Below are positions 7,543-15,600 of a stretch of 26,366 nucleotides of DNA, one piece after another. A program made the position numbers and the translations under genes. This DNA comes from a virus: positions 1 through 26,366 of IMG/VR virus record IMGVR_UViG_3300034061_000205; one strand, written 5' to 3'. The first letter of the stretch is position 1; each line of letters starts with the position of its first letter. The notes beneath the pieces were generated by a model. It had not been told where the DNA came from and ran no database searches. It saw nothing but the letters and a program-made list of their open reading frames with translations.

Positions 7543-7855
7543 GTCCCCTGCCTGGCAACGTAAGGAAGGCAAAAATCCCGAAGGCGGTCTAAACGCCAAG
7601 GGGCGTGCCTCCTATAACGCTGCTAACCCTGGGAAACCGGGGTTAAAGGCTCCTCAGCCAGAAGGCGGTTCAAGACGCGATTCGTTCTGTGCCCGCATGA
7701 AGGGTATGAAAAAGAAGCTGACTTCCGCTAAAACCGCTAACGACCCAGACTCACGGATTAATAAGTCCTTACGGGCTTGGAATTGTAAAGAAGGCGGGGC
7801 TGTTCGTGGTGGTGGATGCGAAGTCCGTGGCAAGACCAAAGGGAAAATAGTCTGA
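7535..7855 (+). CDS. Small basic protein, DUF6321-like, with ADGC/GKT-type tail
   Basis: This 106-residue, Lys/Gly/Arg-rich protein starts SPAWQRKEGKNPEGGLNAKG (4-23), then RASYNAANPGKPGLKAP and SRRDSFCARMKGM, with SLRAWNC (78-84). I recall this pattern as Pfam DUF6321, found in phages and some bacteria and of unknown function. The tail from 92 onward, GGGCEVRGKTKGKIV, is related to a motif in the genes at 8121, 8306 and 10844. Cys at 52, 84 and 95 may bind a metal or form disulphides. Its stop shares bases with the next start. A DNA- or RNA-binding role would suit its charge but is unproven. Confidence 0.75.
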   Translation: MAKSPAWQRKEGKNPEGGLNAKGRASYNAANPGKPGLKAPQPEGGSRRDSFCARMKGMKKKLTSAKTANDPDSRINKSLRAWNCKEGGAVRGGGCEVRGKTKGKIV

Positions 7856-8118
7856 TGGACCACATTCTAACTATTGTCGTAGCTGCTTGGTCAGGGCTTT
7901 TAACTGTATTTTTATCCGTATTAGGTTATATCGTGAACGAAAAATTTAGCAAGATTAAAGAGCTAGACGATAAACTCAATACAACAAGAGTGGAGGTAGC
8001 TCGTGAGCACATTACTCGTGAAGAAGTTACAAGAATTACGGACCACATTGATGCAAGGTTTAACCGCCTTGAAGCAAAAATTGACCAACTTATTCAAAGC
8101 AAACTAATAGGAGCTTGA
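7855..8118 (+). CDS. Small single-span membrane protein with coiled coil
   Basis: This 87-residue protein has a hydrophobic N-terminal segment at about 4-26 (ILTIVVAAWSGLLTVFLSVL) followed by a charged helical part with heptad-like spacing (FSKIKELDDKL and ITDHIDARFNRLEAKIDQLI). The layout is a membrane anchor plus coiled coil. An upstream in-frame Met at 7816 lies inside the previous gene; ATG at 7855 is chosen because it overlaps the previous stop as TGATG. It could be a lysis accessory or a virion membrane-contact protein. A separate holin and endolysin are found at 20677 and 21077, so it is probably not the main holin. Confidence 0.72.
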   Translation: MDHILTIVVAAWSGLLTVFLSVLGYIVNEKFSKIKELDDKLNTTRVEVAREHITREEVTRITDHIDARFNRLEAKIDQLIQSKLIGA

Positions 8119-8120
8119 AA

Positions 8121-8306
8121 ATGAAACATTCAGATATGAGCAAAGACATGCCAATGATGAAAAAAGTAGCCTCGGCTGCTGTTAAAGGGCACGAAAAGAA
8201 AATGCATAGCATGGCTAAAGGCGGTGTAACCCGTGCTGACGGTTGCGTTATGAAGGGCCACACCAAAGGCAAGATGGTTAAGATGGCTGGTGGCGGCAGC
8301 TGCTAA
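8121..8306 (+). CDS. Small basic Met/Lys/Gly-rich protein with ADGC...GHTKGK motif
   Basis: This 61-residue protein has a Met/Lys-rich N-terminal half and the C-terminal motif MAKGGVTRADGCVMKGHTKG (31-50), ending in GGGSC. The ADGC and GxTKGK elements recur in the genes at 7535, 8306 and 10844. Two Cys (42, 61) and several His and Met could bind metal, though this is not shown. An in-frame TTG at 8115 is too close to the AGGAG site (8109-8113); ATG at 8121 with seven-base spacing is the better start. Function unknown. Confidence 0.7.
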   Translation: MKHSDMSKDMPMMKKVASAAVKGHEKKMHSMAKGGVTRADGCVMKGHTKGKMVKMAGGGSC

Positions 8307-8644
8307 TGACTAAGCCTGTAGAACCCGTTAGCCCAGCCCCGAAAGTCGGGGAAGGGAAGTCCTTTCTTGAAAGGATGGAACGGGGTATGAAGAATGATGA
8401 CCCTGAAACTAAAAGACTGTTTGCCGAGAAGTTAGAGAAGTACGTTAACGAAGGCAAAGCTTTAAACGAAGCTAGGAACGAATACAAAAAAGTTCCTGCT
8501 TTATCCAGAGCAGGCGGTGGTGGCGGTGGTGGTGATTTCAGTGGTATGAAGGGCTTAGACAAACCGTTTAAAGCTGGTGGCAAGGTATCTAGCGCTTCTA
8601 AACGGGCTGATGGATGTGCTATTCGAGGGAAGACAAGAGCATGA
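8306..8644 (+). CDS. Small charged protein with poly-Gly linker and RADGC...GKT tail
   Basis: This 112-residue protein has a charged helical N-terminal section (about 18-62: SFLERMERGMKNDDPETKRL and EKLEKYVNEGKALNEA), a run of seven glycines at about 70-76, and a basic tail KAGGKVSSASKRADGCAIRG followed by KTRA. The tail motif is shared with the genes at 7535, 8121 and 10844. The layout suggests a helical binding part joined to a basic tag by a flexible linker. Start and preceding stop share a base (TAATG); its stop overlaps the next start (ATGA). No known function. Confidence 0.7.
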   Translation: MTKPVEPVSPAPKVGEGKSFLERMERGMKNDDPETKRLFAEKLEKYVNEGKALNEARNEYKKVPALSRAGGGGGGGDFSGMKGLDKPFKAGGKVSSASKRADGCAIRGKTRA

Positions 8645-8928
8645 GAGCCAGTCGTGGAATGGGCGCAATTAGCCCTTCTAAAATGCCCAAGGCTAAGGTT
8701 ATTAACCGCACGGATAACCCCGATGCGGTGGATATGTATGCCAAAGGTGGTAAGACTTCTAGCGTTAACAAGGCTGGTAACTATACGAAACCTGGTATGC
8801 GCAAGTCTTTATTTGAGAGTATCAAAGCGTCGGCTGTGCAAGGCACTGCGGCGGGTCAATGGTCAGCTAGGAAGGCACAACTCTTAGCTAAAAAATACAA
8901 AGCAAAAGGTGGAGGTTATCGTGGCTAA
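8641..8928 (+). CDS. Small basic protein with QWSARKAQLLAKKYK motif
   Basis: This 95-residue basic protein starts MRASRGMGAISPSKMPKAKV, has YAKGGKTSSVNKAGNYTKPG in the middle, and ends with the conserved block MRKSLFESIKAS ... GQWSARKAQLLAKKYKAKGG (about 73-92). That last block is widespread in phages and large DNA viruses; from memory it resembles DUF5872, unverified. The family is of unknown function. ATG at 8641 forms a four-base ATGA overlap with the previous gene, so the longer reading from 8614 is rejected. Its end overlaps the next gene and carries that gene's GGAGG site. Confidence 0.72.
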   Translation: MRASRGMGAISPSKMPKAKVINRTDNPDAVDMYAKGGKTSSVNKAGNYTKPGMRKSLFESIKASAVQGTAAGQWSARKAQLLAKKYKAKGGGYRG

Positions 8929-9184
8929 GTTTCCAGATCTAAACGAAGATGGAAAAGTAACTCAGGCAGACATCCTTAAAGGACGTGGCGTTGCTATGAA
9001 AAAAGGCGGCAAAGTTAATTGGATCCAAGATGCAATTAAGAAGCCTGGTGCTTTAAAAGCATCTATGGGTGTTAAGAAAGGCGAGAAGATCCCCGCTAAA
9101 AAGCTTGCCGAAGCGGCTAAGAAGCCTGGCAAAATGGGTCAACGTGCGAGATTAGCGCAGACTTTGTCTAAGCTAAAGAAGTAA
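8921..9184 (+). CDS. Small basic protein with dockerin/EF-hand-type calcium loop
   Basis: Translated from GTG at 8921 (GGAGG five bases upstream), this 87-residue protein reads MAKFPDLNEDGKVTQADILK at its start. Residues 6-17 (D6-x-N8-x-D10-G11-x-V13-x3-D17) match the 12-residue calcium loop of EF-hands and dockerins, but only one loop is present. A MKKGGK link leads to NWIQDAIKKPGALKASMGVK and a Lys/Ala-rich helical tail with KIPAKKLAEAAKKPGKMGQR. Calcium binding is inferred from spacing. Role unknown; a virion-stabilising or DNA-contact function could fit the combination of an acidic loop and a basic tail. Confidence 0.7.
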   Translation: MAKFPDLNEDGKVTQADILKGRGVAMKKGGKVNWIQDAIKKPGALKASMGVKKGEKIPAKKLAEAAKKPGKMGQRARLAQTLSKLKK

Positions 9185-9465
9185 TGCCGTTTATCTGGGA
9201 TTGGATTTGGGAGAAATTAAGTGGCGTTAGCAAAACCGCAACGGAGCCTAAAGGCTTGGGGGGACCAGAAATGGACAACCAAGAGCGGAAAGCCGTCGTC
9301 CGAAACAGGCGAAAGGTACCTGCCAAAAAAGGCAATCCAGTCGCTAAGCCCGCAGGAGTACGCAGCAACAACAAGAGCAAAACGAGCGGGCAAAGCGCAG
9401 GGAAAACAGTTCGTGCCCCAGCCAGCAAAAGTAAAAGCAAAAGTAAAGCCGTTCCGAAAGGTTAA
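9184..9465 (+). CDS. Doubtful overlapping ORF in alternate frame
   Basis: A 93-codon frame starts on the previous stop (TAATG at 9182-9186), as most neighbours do, and begins MPFIWDWIWEKLSG, an aromatic short peptide. From 9221 on it lies over the conserved gene in another frame and becomes a low-complexity Lys/Ser run, which looks like a by-product of that gene's codons. It may be only the remnant of an upstream ORF whose first 37 bases now carry the ribosome site of the gene at 9221. Expression is possible but unsupported. Confidence 0.25.
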   Translation: MPFIWDWIWEKLSGVSKTATEPKGLGGPEMDNQERKAVVRNRRKVPAKKGNPVAKPAGVRSNNKSKTSGQSAGKTVRAPASKSKSKSKAVPKG

Positions 9466-9469
9466 ATAA
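9221..9469 (+). CDS. Conserved small basic phage protein (QRSLKAW...GERYLP family)
   Basis: This 82-residue protein carries a pattern I recognise from many phages: PQRSLKAWGDQKWTTKSGKP (6-25), ETGERYLPKKAIQSLS (28-43), EYAATTRAKRAG (46-57) and GKQFVPQP (61-68). Function is unknown; the composition is strongly basic. The start is GTG at 9221, supported by GGGAG seven bases upstream. It is in a different frame from the overlapping 9184-9465 reading, and its conserved motifs show it is the real gene. Its stop shares sequence with the start of the next gene (TAAATAATG). Confidence 0.78.
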   Translation: MALAKPQRSLKAWGDQKWTTKSGKPSSETGERYLPKKAIQSLSPQEYAATTRAKRAGKAQGKQFVPQPAKVKAKVKPFRKVK

Positions 9470-10401
9470 TGTCCACTACAGGAACAACTTCCTTCAACCT
9501 AGACATGAACGACCTCATTGAAGAGGCGTTTGAGCGTTGTGGTCTTGAAGTTCGGTCTGGTTATGACTTCCGTACTGCACGGCGGTCTTTGAACCTGCTT
9601 ACCATTGAGTGGGCAAACCGGGGTATTAACCTTTGGACGGTTGAGCAAGGGCAGATTCTAATGAACACGGGGCAAGCTATTTATCCTATTCCTGTGGATA
9701 CGATTGACCTCTTGGATACCGTGGTGCGTACTAATAACGGTCAAGGTAATAATCAGATTGACATCAACATTAGCCGCATTAGCGAGTCTACATACATCAC
9801 CATTCCTAATAAAAACGCTACAGGGCGTCCAATTCAGGTCTGGATTAACCGACAGTCAGGTAACGTCGCAAACATCCCACAGGCTGCTTTAAACGGCGCT
9901 ATTGACGCAGATGACACGACCATTACCCTAGTTAATGCTGCTAACCTCCCAACTCAGGGGTTTATCAATATTGATAACGAGACCATCGGCTATCAGAACA
10001 TCGTAGGAAATCAGATCCTAAACGCTTGGCGTGGTCAGAACGGCACAACGGCGGCAAGCCATTTAACGGCTGCAGAGGTATATGTAAATAACCTCCCTTG
10101 CATTAACGTTTGGCCTACTCCTAATCCACCTGGAACCCAATACACGTTTGTGTACTACCGCATGCGTCGCATTCAAGACGCTGGTACGGGCGTGCGCACG
10201 GAAGACATTCCATTCCGCTTTATACCCTGCATGGCTGCTGGTTTGGCTTATCAGTTAAGCGCCAAGATGCCTGGTGTTGACCCAAATCGCATAATGATGC
10301 TCAAATCTGACTACGAACAACAGTGGACATTAGCAGAGCAAGAAGACCGGGAAAAAGCCCCTATTCGGTTTGTGCCACGTAACTCGTTTTATTACCGATG
10401 A
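9469..10401 (+). CDS. Head-tail connector/adaptor-like protein with inserted domain
   Basis: This 310-residue protein has a helical N-terminal part, MNDLIEEAFERCGLEVRSGY (13-32) and RRSLNLLTIEWANRGINLWT (38-57), and a C-terminal part with FRFIPCMAAGLAYQLSAKMP, followed by a helix containing SDYEQQWTLAEQED. The pattern fits gp4-like head-completion or adaptor proteins that sit below the portal. Between about 140 and 207 lies a beta-rich insertion (DADDTTITLVNAANLP ... GFINIDNETIGY ... WRGQNGTTAASH), a small domain I recall from diverse phage structural proteins. Connector function is inferred from architecture and from the stabilisation protein encoded later. Confidence is good for virion protein, lower for exact role. 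Confidence 0.75.
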   Translation: MSTTGTTSFNLDMNDLIEEAFERCGLEVRSGYDFRTARRSLNLLTIEWANRGINLWTVEQGQILMNTGQAIYPIPVDTIDLLDTVVRTNNGQGNNQIDINISRISESTYITIPNKNATGRPIQVWINRQSGNVANIPQAALNGAIDADDTTITLVNAANLPTQGFINIDNETIGYQNIVGNQILNAWRGQNGTTAASHLTAAEVYVNNLPCINVWPTPNPPGTQYTFVYYRMRRIQDAGTGVRTEDIPFRFIPCMAAGLAYQLSAKMPGVDPNRIMMLKSDYEQQWTLAEQEDREKAPIRFVPRNSFYYR

Positions 10402-10407
10402 TATGCC

Positions 10408-10833
10408 ATGCCAAGTAGATTTGCTTCTGGAAAATATGCAATTGCCGAGTGCGACAGATGTGCGCAGCGGTATAAGCTTACGGAGTTAAGGATACAGATA
10501 TTAAAGACAAAGCCATATCAAGTTAAGGTTTGCCCGTCTTGCTGGGATCCAGATCAGCCTCAGTTATCTCTAGGCTTGTATCCTGTAAATGATCCACAGG
10601 CGGTACGGGAACCAAGACCAGACGTGAGTTATTTAGTATCAGGACAAAGTGGCTTGCAGATTAACGAGACGGGTATTGGCCCAAATGGGTTTGGTAGTCC
10701 AGAGTTAGGTAGTAGGGTGTTTCAGTGGGGTTGGAATCCAGTCGGGGGTAGTAGAGGACCTGACGCAGGTTTAACTCCAAATGACTTGGTACAACAAGTA
10801 ATTGTTGGTACAGTAACGGTAACGACAACTTAA
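10408..10833 (+). CDS. Small zinc-finger virion-associated protein
   Basis: This 141-residue protein begins MPSRFASGKYAIAECDRCAQ. It has two CxxC knuckles, C15-D-R-C18 and C42-P-S-C45, 23 residues apart, a likely single zinc ribbon. PQLSLGLYPVNDPQAVREPR follows (51-70). The C-terminal half is Gly/Asn/Pro-rich and ends in a beta-like run VQQVIVGTVTVTTT. I recall close relatives in environmental phages at the same location, between adaptor genes, annotated as hypothetical. It probably assists tail or connector assembly. The start lies 6 bases after the previous stop, with no clear ribosome site. Confidence 0.72.
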   Translation: MPSRFASGKYAIAECDRCAQRYKLTELRIQILKTKPYQVKVCPSCWDPDQPQLSLGLYPVNDPQAVREPRPDVSYLVSGQSGLQINETGIGPNGFGSPELGSRVFQWGWNPVGGSRGPDAGLTPNDLVQQVIVGTVTVTTT

Positions 10834-10843
10834 GGAGTTGAAA

Positions 10844-11038
10844 ATGGGATACAAAAAAGGCGCTGACGGAATTACTAAAACAGGTAAAACCGAAGGTAAA
10901 AACTTAGGTGACTCTGGTCCATCAATAGGTATTGAGAAGGGCCCAAAGAAAAGCACAAGCATGATGAACAAGAACATGAAGTTAATGGGTCGCAACTTGG
11001 CTAAAATAGCTAATCAAAAAGCTGGAAGAGGTCGATAA
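10844..11038 (+). CDS. Very small basic protein with ADG...GKTEGK motif
   Basis: This 64-residue, Lys/Gly/Met-rich protein begins MGYKKGADGITKTGKTEGKN. Residues 7-18 align with the ADGC...GKTKGK motif of the small proteins at 7535, 8121 and 8306, but with Ile in place of Cys. A central SGPSIGIEKGPKKSTS is followed by a basic helical tail, MMNKNMKLMGRNLAKIANQK. ATG at 10844 has AAGGAG six bases upstream; the in-frame TTG at 10838 touches that site and is rejected. The stop overlaps the next start. No known function. Confidence 0.65.
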   Translation: MGYKKGADGITKTGKTEGKNLGDSGPSIGIEKGPKKSTSMMNKNMKLMGRNLAKIANQKAGRGR

Positions 11039-11304
11039 TGGCTAAATTTTCTATGAAAAAAGGCGGTAAGGAAGTAGGACCTGCTGAGGTCTACGCTGCA
11101 CCGCACACAATGGATGGCAAGGCTACCAACGTAATGGCAGATAGCACTACCAAACCTGGTAAAGATAAAATTAACCAGATGAACATGTCTGTTGCTGGTG
11201 TTAGTAAGGGTAACTATGCTCCTATTAACCCATACGGCGTTGGTGTAATGCGTGGTTATGGCGCTGCTACCAAAGGTCGTAAGATCAGTGGAAAGATGGG
11301 CTAA
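11038..11304 (+). CDS. Small basic protein, function unknown
   Basis: This 88-residue protein begins MAKFSMKKGGKEVGPAEVYA and is rich in Lys, Gly, Met and Asn, with little predicted secondary structure (for example INPYGVGVMRGYGAATKGRK near the end). The MKKGGK segment also occurs in the product of the gene at 8921. It is coupled to both neighbours through TAATG overlaps. It belongs by composition to the group of small basic proteins of this phage. It may be a virion-embedded peptide, but no role is known. Confidence 0.65.
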   Translation: MAKFSMKKGGKEVGPAEVYAAPHTMDGKATNVMADSTTKPGKDKINQMNMSVAGVSKGNYAPINPYGVGVMRGYGAATKGRKISGKMG

Positions 11305-12209
11305 TGAACTACCAGCAGTTATCTGAAGCAATCCAAAGTTACGCTGAGTCTACAGAGCAGTTATTTGTATTCAACATTCCTAACTTTGTCCAGCTTTGTG
11401 AAGAGCGGGTGTACAACGCCGTTCAGATTCCTGCTATTCGTAAGAATGTCATTGGTAACTTCACTCAAGGCGATCATTATTTGGCGCTCCCTGAAGACTA
11501 TCTAGCCTCGTTTTCCCTTGCCGTTATTGATGCAGATGGCAACTACGAGTATCTGATTGATAAAGACGTTAACTTTATTCGCCAAGCGTACCCTAACCCT
11601 AATGATGAGGGGCTGCCAAGATACTATGCGCAGTTCAGCCCATATACCTACATCATTGGCCCAAGCCCTGATGCGAACTACCAGACAGAGCTGCATTATT
11701 ACTACTACCCTACTACGATCGTACAGGGCGGTATTGCTGGGTTTGGCACTATTGTGGGTGGCGCTGGCTATACCAATGGCACGTATGAGAATGTGTCTTT
11801 GACTGGCGGTGATGGCTCAAATGGTACAGCCACAATTACTGTATCAGGTGGTTCGGTAACTGCTTTGACTTTAGTTAATCCAGGATTTTTATATCTTGTT
11901 GGTAACTCTTTAAGCGCCGCTACCTCTACAATAGGTGGTACTGGAAGTGGATTTTCAGTACCTGTTAGTAATATTCAAAACGCAGCTGGCACTTCTTGGC
12001 TAGGCGATAATTTTGAAAGTGTTTTGTTGTATGGTTCGTTACGTGAGGCTATCATCTTCCAAAAAGGTGAACAAGACTTAGTTGCGTATTACGAACAGAA
12101 GTACCAAGAATCCTTAGCGTTACTCAAAGACTTGGGTGATGGTAAAGATAGACGTAGTGCTTATCGTGATGGACAATTACGATTACCTATACCTGGACCC
12201 GTTAGATAA
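11304..12209 (+). CDS. Second connector/tail adaptor-like protein with inserted Gly-rich domain
   Basis: This 301-residue protein has a helical N-terminus (MNYQQLSEAIQSYAESTEQL, then FVQLCEERVYNAVQIPAIRK), a beta section around 50-140 with LALPEDYLASFSLAV and a PSPDANYQTELHYYYYPT strand, and a helical C-terminus with LLYGSLREAIIFQKGEQDLV and YYEQKYQESLALLKDLGDG. This resembles adaptor or gatekeeper proteins of short-tailed phages. About residues 143-226 are a Gly/Thr/Ser-rich beta insertion (GAGYTNGTYENVSLTGGDGS ... IGGTGSGFSVPVS), of a type seen in many phage tail proteins and apparently mobile. Exact position in the connector is inferred only. Confidence 0.72.
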   Translation: MNYQQLSEAIQSYAESTEQLFVFNIPNFVQLCEERVYNAVQIPAIRKNVIGNFTQGDHYLALPEDYLASFSLAVIDADGNYEYLIDKDVNFIRQAYPNPNDEGLPRYYAQFSPYTYIIGPSPDANYQTELHYYYYPTTIVQGGIAGFGTIVGGAGYTNGTYENVSLTGGDGSNGTATITVSGGSVTALTLVNPGFLYLVGNSLSAATSTIGGTGSGFSVPVSNIQNAAGTSWLGDNFESVLLYGSLREAIIFQKGEQDLVAYYEQKYQESLALLKDLGDGKDRRSAYRDGQLRLPIPGPVR

Positions 12210-12226
12210 ATTTTTAGGAGCAAAAA

Positions 12227-12658
12227 ATGGCAATTACCCAAGGCATGGCAACAAGTTTCAAGGTTCAAATCTTGAATGGTCAGCACAACTTTTCAGCAAA
12301 CACGTTTAAATTAGCCCTGTATACCAGCTCGGCTACTATTAACGAGAACACAACTGCTTATTCAGCAACAAACGAAGTGGCTTCTGCAGGCAACTACACT
12401 GCTGGCGGTAATACTTTGTCTGTTAGCGTAACCCCAACAAATACTGGCAACGTAGCTTTCGTCTCGTTCTCAAACACTTCTTGGGCAAATGCAACAATTA
12501 CCGCTAACGGCGCTTTGATTTATAACGCTAACTTGTCTAACGCAGCTGTTGCTGTATTGGCTTTTGGTGGTGATAAGACATCGACCAACGGTACTTTTGC
12601 AGTGAACTTCCCAACTGCGGACGCAAGCAACGCCATTATTCGTTTGACAGCTAGTTAA
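12227..12658 (+). CDS. Putative virion structural protein at head of fibre module
   Basis: This 143-residue, Ala/Thr/Asn/Val-rich protein with few charges starts MAITQGMATSFKVQILNGQH and continues FKLALYTSSATINENTTAYS (27-46), a pattern I recall as a common phage structural protein next to fibre genes. The rest is alternating beta-like segments, for example VAFVSFSNTSWANATITANG. It may cap or link fibre components. TTAGGAGC with eight bases of AT-rich spacing precedes the start. No enzymatic motif is seen. Confidence 0.72.
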   Translation: MAITQGMATSFKVQILNGQHNFSANTFKLALYTSSATINENTTAYSATNEVASAGNYTAGGNTLSVSVTPTNTGNVAFVSFSNTSWANATITANGALIYNANLSNAAVAVLAFGGDKTSTNGTFAVNFPTADASNAIIRLTAS

Positions 12659-12671
12659 TTAGGAGAGCCTT

Positions 12672-15600
12672 ATGGCTTTGATTCTGAAAGATAGGGTTAA
12701 AGAAACTAGCTCTAGCTCTGGCACAGGCAGTATTACGCTTGGTGGTGCATTTCCTGGCTATCAAACGTTTAATGCCGCCATTGCTTCTGGTTCTACCGTT
12801 TACTACACCATTCATAACTTAACCGCCGGATTTGACGGCGAGTGGGAAGTTGGTCTTGGTACGTTCACGTCCCCAGCTACACTGGCTAGGACTACGGTTC
12901 TTTCTTCGTCTACAGGATCAGCAGTTAACTTTACCGCTGGCGCAAGTGGTCTCGAGGTATTTATTACCCAGCCAGCTGAAGAAGCGGTATACATCAACCA
13001 AGCCACAGGTTTAGTAGAAGCGTTTGGTAACGGTGCAAATACTATTGCTTTTACAAACATTAATGCTTCTAACGTAGTCATGGTATCAGGCACAATTAGC
13101 ACCAACGCTGCTAATGCCACGGATATTACCAATAAGACTTACGTTGACGGGCTTTTTTCCACAGGCATCACGTACCACGACCCTGTTCTTGTTGAGTCCC
13201 CAACGGCTTTAATTGCCACGTATAACCAACCAGGTGGCGCAGGTAACGGCGTAGGCGCTACGCTGACCAATAGTGGTTCAAACGTAGCCTTAAGTATCGA
13301 TGGTGTGTCATTATCTAACACAGCTCGCGTTTTGGTTTATACCCAGTCTAATGCCGCCCATAATGGTGTTTATACGGTTACTAATGCGGGTGCGCCCGAT
13401 GCTCCTGGTCCTGGGGCTGCCTGGGTACTTACTCGTGCTACTGATGCTGATACCTTTGGACTTGCTAACCCTAATCAGTTGGGCCAAGGCGACGCATTTT
13501 TCGTACAGTCTGGTAATACAGGCGCTGGTGAGACTTACATTTGTAATACCGTAGGCACAATTACGTTTGGCTCAACCAACATTACGTTTGCGCAGATTAG
13601 CTCTTCCCAGATTTATTCTGCTGGTACGGGTCTTACCCTTGCCAACCTGGCATTTAGTATTTCTAATACAGCCGTTACAGCTAATACTTATGGTAACGAT
13701 GGCGCAGTTGGTCAGTTTACGGTTAACGCACAAGGCCAGATTACCAATGCTGCTACGGTGTCTGTTAACGCTTCGGCTATTTCAGTAGGTACTTTAGCAA
13801 ACGCTAGAACAACCGCTTCAGATGCAAACGGTGCTTCAACCATCGTAGCTCGTGATGCGACTGGTTCGTTCACTGCTAATACAATTACAGCAACCACGTC
13901 TAACGCTACGACCTTTAACGGCACGACAGGTAACTTCACCAATATCTCAGGCAATGGTGTATCTCTAACCGCCATCAACGCGTCTAACATTACTAGCGGC
14001 ACAATTGCCAATGCTAGAACAACGGCTTCAGATGCAAACAGTGCCTCCACGCTTGTTGTTCGTGATGCTAATGGCGCATTTGCGGCGGGCAACGTAACTG
14101 CAGCAAACTTTATTGGTGCTGGTGCAACCATCACTTCTATTAACGCAAGCAACATCTCGTCTGGAACCATCGCAAATGCTCGCACTACTGCGTCTAGCTC
14201 TAATGGGGCTTCTACTATTGTTCAGCGTGATTCTGGTGGTAACTTTAGCGCTAATACTGTAACAGCTGCCGTTATTGGTGATCTGTCTGGCGGCTCAAAT
14301 ATTAATGCGTCTAACATCGCTTCGGGGACTATTGCAAATGCGAGAACTACTGCTTCCTCTAGTAACGGCGCTTCTACTATTGTTCTGCGCGGAGCTTCTG
14401 GTGAATTTGCTGCTGGGGCAATAACGGGCGCATCTTTCTCTGGTAACGGTTCTGCCATTACTGCTATCAACGCTTCGGCGATTACTACGGGAACCTTAGA
14501 CAATGCCAGGACTACTGCTGCTTCTGCCAATGGTGCTTCCACTATTGTGGCTCGTGATGCTGGGGGTAATTTTAGTGCCAATACGATAACGGCTACAACT
14601 TTCAGCGGTTCTGGCGCTTCTTTAACTAATATCCCTAATGGCGCTTTGGTTAACTCGTCTACGACTATTAACGGTACAGCTATTGCTTTAGGCGCATCTG
14701 GAACTATTACTGCAACTGCAACTAATTCATTGACTTTTGGAACAGGCCTTTCTGGCGTTCCTCCATTTGCCACTTCGTATAACGGTTCTACAGCGGTAAC
14801 AATTACCAATAGTGGCGTATTAAGTTTAGCTAACGGCGGCGGTATTACTGCAAGCACTTCTACTGGGGCTATTACTTTAGGCTCTACTGCTAATTCGGCT
14901 AACGGAGCGTCTACGATTGTGGCTCGCGACTCTAATGGATCATTTACTGCTAACGTAGGTACGTTTACTACAGTTAGTGGCGCTGGTGGTGGTTTGACAG
15001 ATATTAATGCCTCGAGCATATCGTCAGGCACAGTAGCCACAGCTCGTCTTGGTTCTGGTACAGCTAACAGTTCTACTTTTTTACGTGGCGATCAAACGTA
15101 TGCAGTAGTTTCTTCAGGTACGGTAATCCCTGCTGGTACGGTTATGTTGTTTGCCCAAACCACGGCGCCGACAGGATTTACTAAAAATACGACTACAGGT
15201 GATAACTCAGCGTTGCGGGTTACAACGGGTACAGCAAGCACGGGCGGTTCTGTAGCGTTTACTACAGCGTTTGCAAGCCAAACACCTACTGGCTCAGTAT
15301 CAACTACAGTAAATAACCAAACTGCAACGAACCAAGCCCAAACAGCAACTAACATAGCGACAACAGCAACTAACCAGGCTCAAACGGCAACGAACCAATC
15401 AATTACACCAACTGGTTCTGTATCTATTACAGCAGTTGCAGGTAGTGCTGGCGCTACAACGCTTTCTACACCTCAAATCCCAAGTCACACCCATCCTGGT
15501 GGAGTTAGCAATACACAAGGTTTTGGTACTGGCACTAAATTTGAACCTTCTGGTTCAGCTTTTGTCCCTCCAGCAGTTGCTACAGGTGGCACTGGTGGTG

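Noticed and set aside
8337-8351. Terminator at a GC-rich hairpin
   Set aside because: It lies inside a coding region and is not followed by a T-run.
14222-15040. Long reverse-strand frame (272 codons) opposite the large fibre
   Set aside because: It mirrors the repetitive Ala/Asn/Thr codons of the fibre, gives a low-complexity Val/Ala/Pro chain, has no ribosome site, and runs against every other gene.
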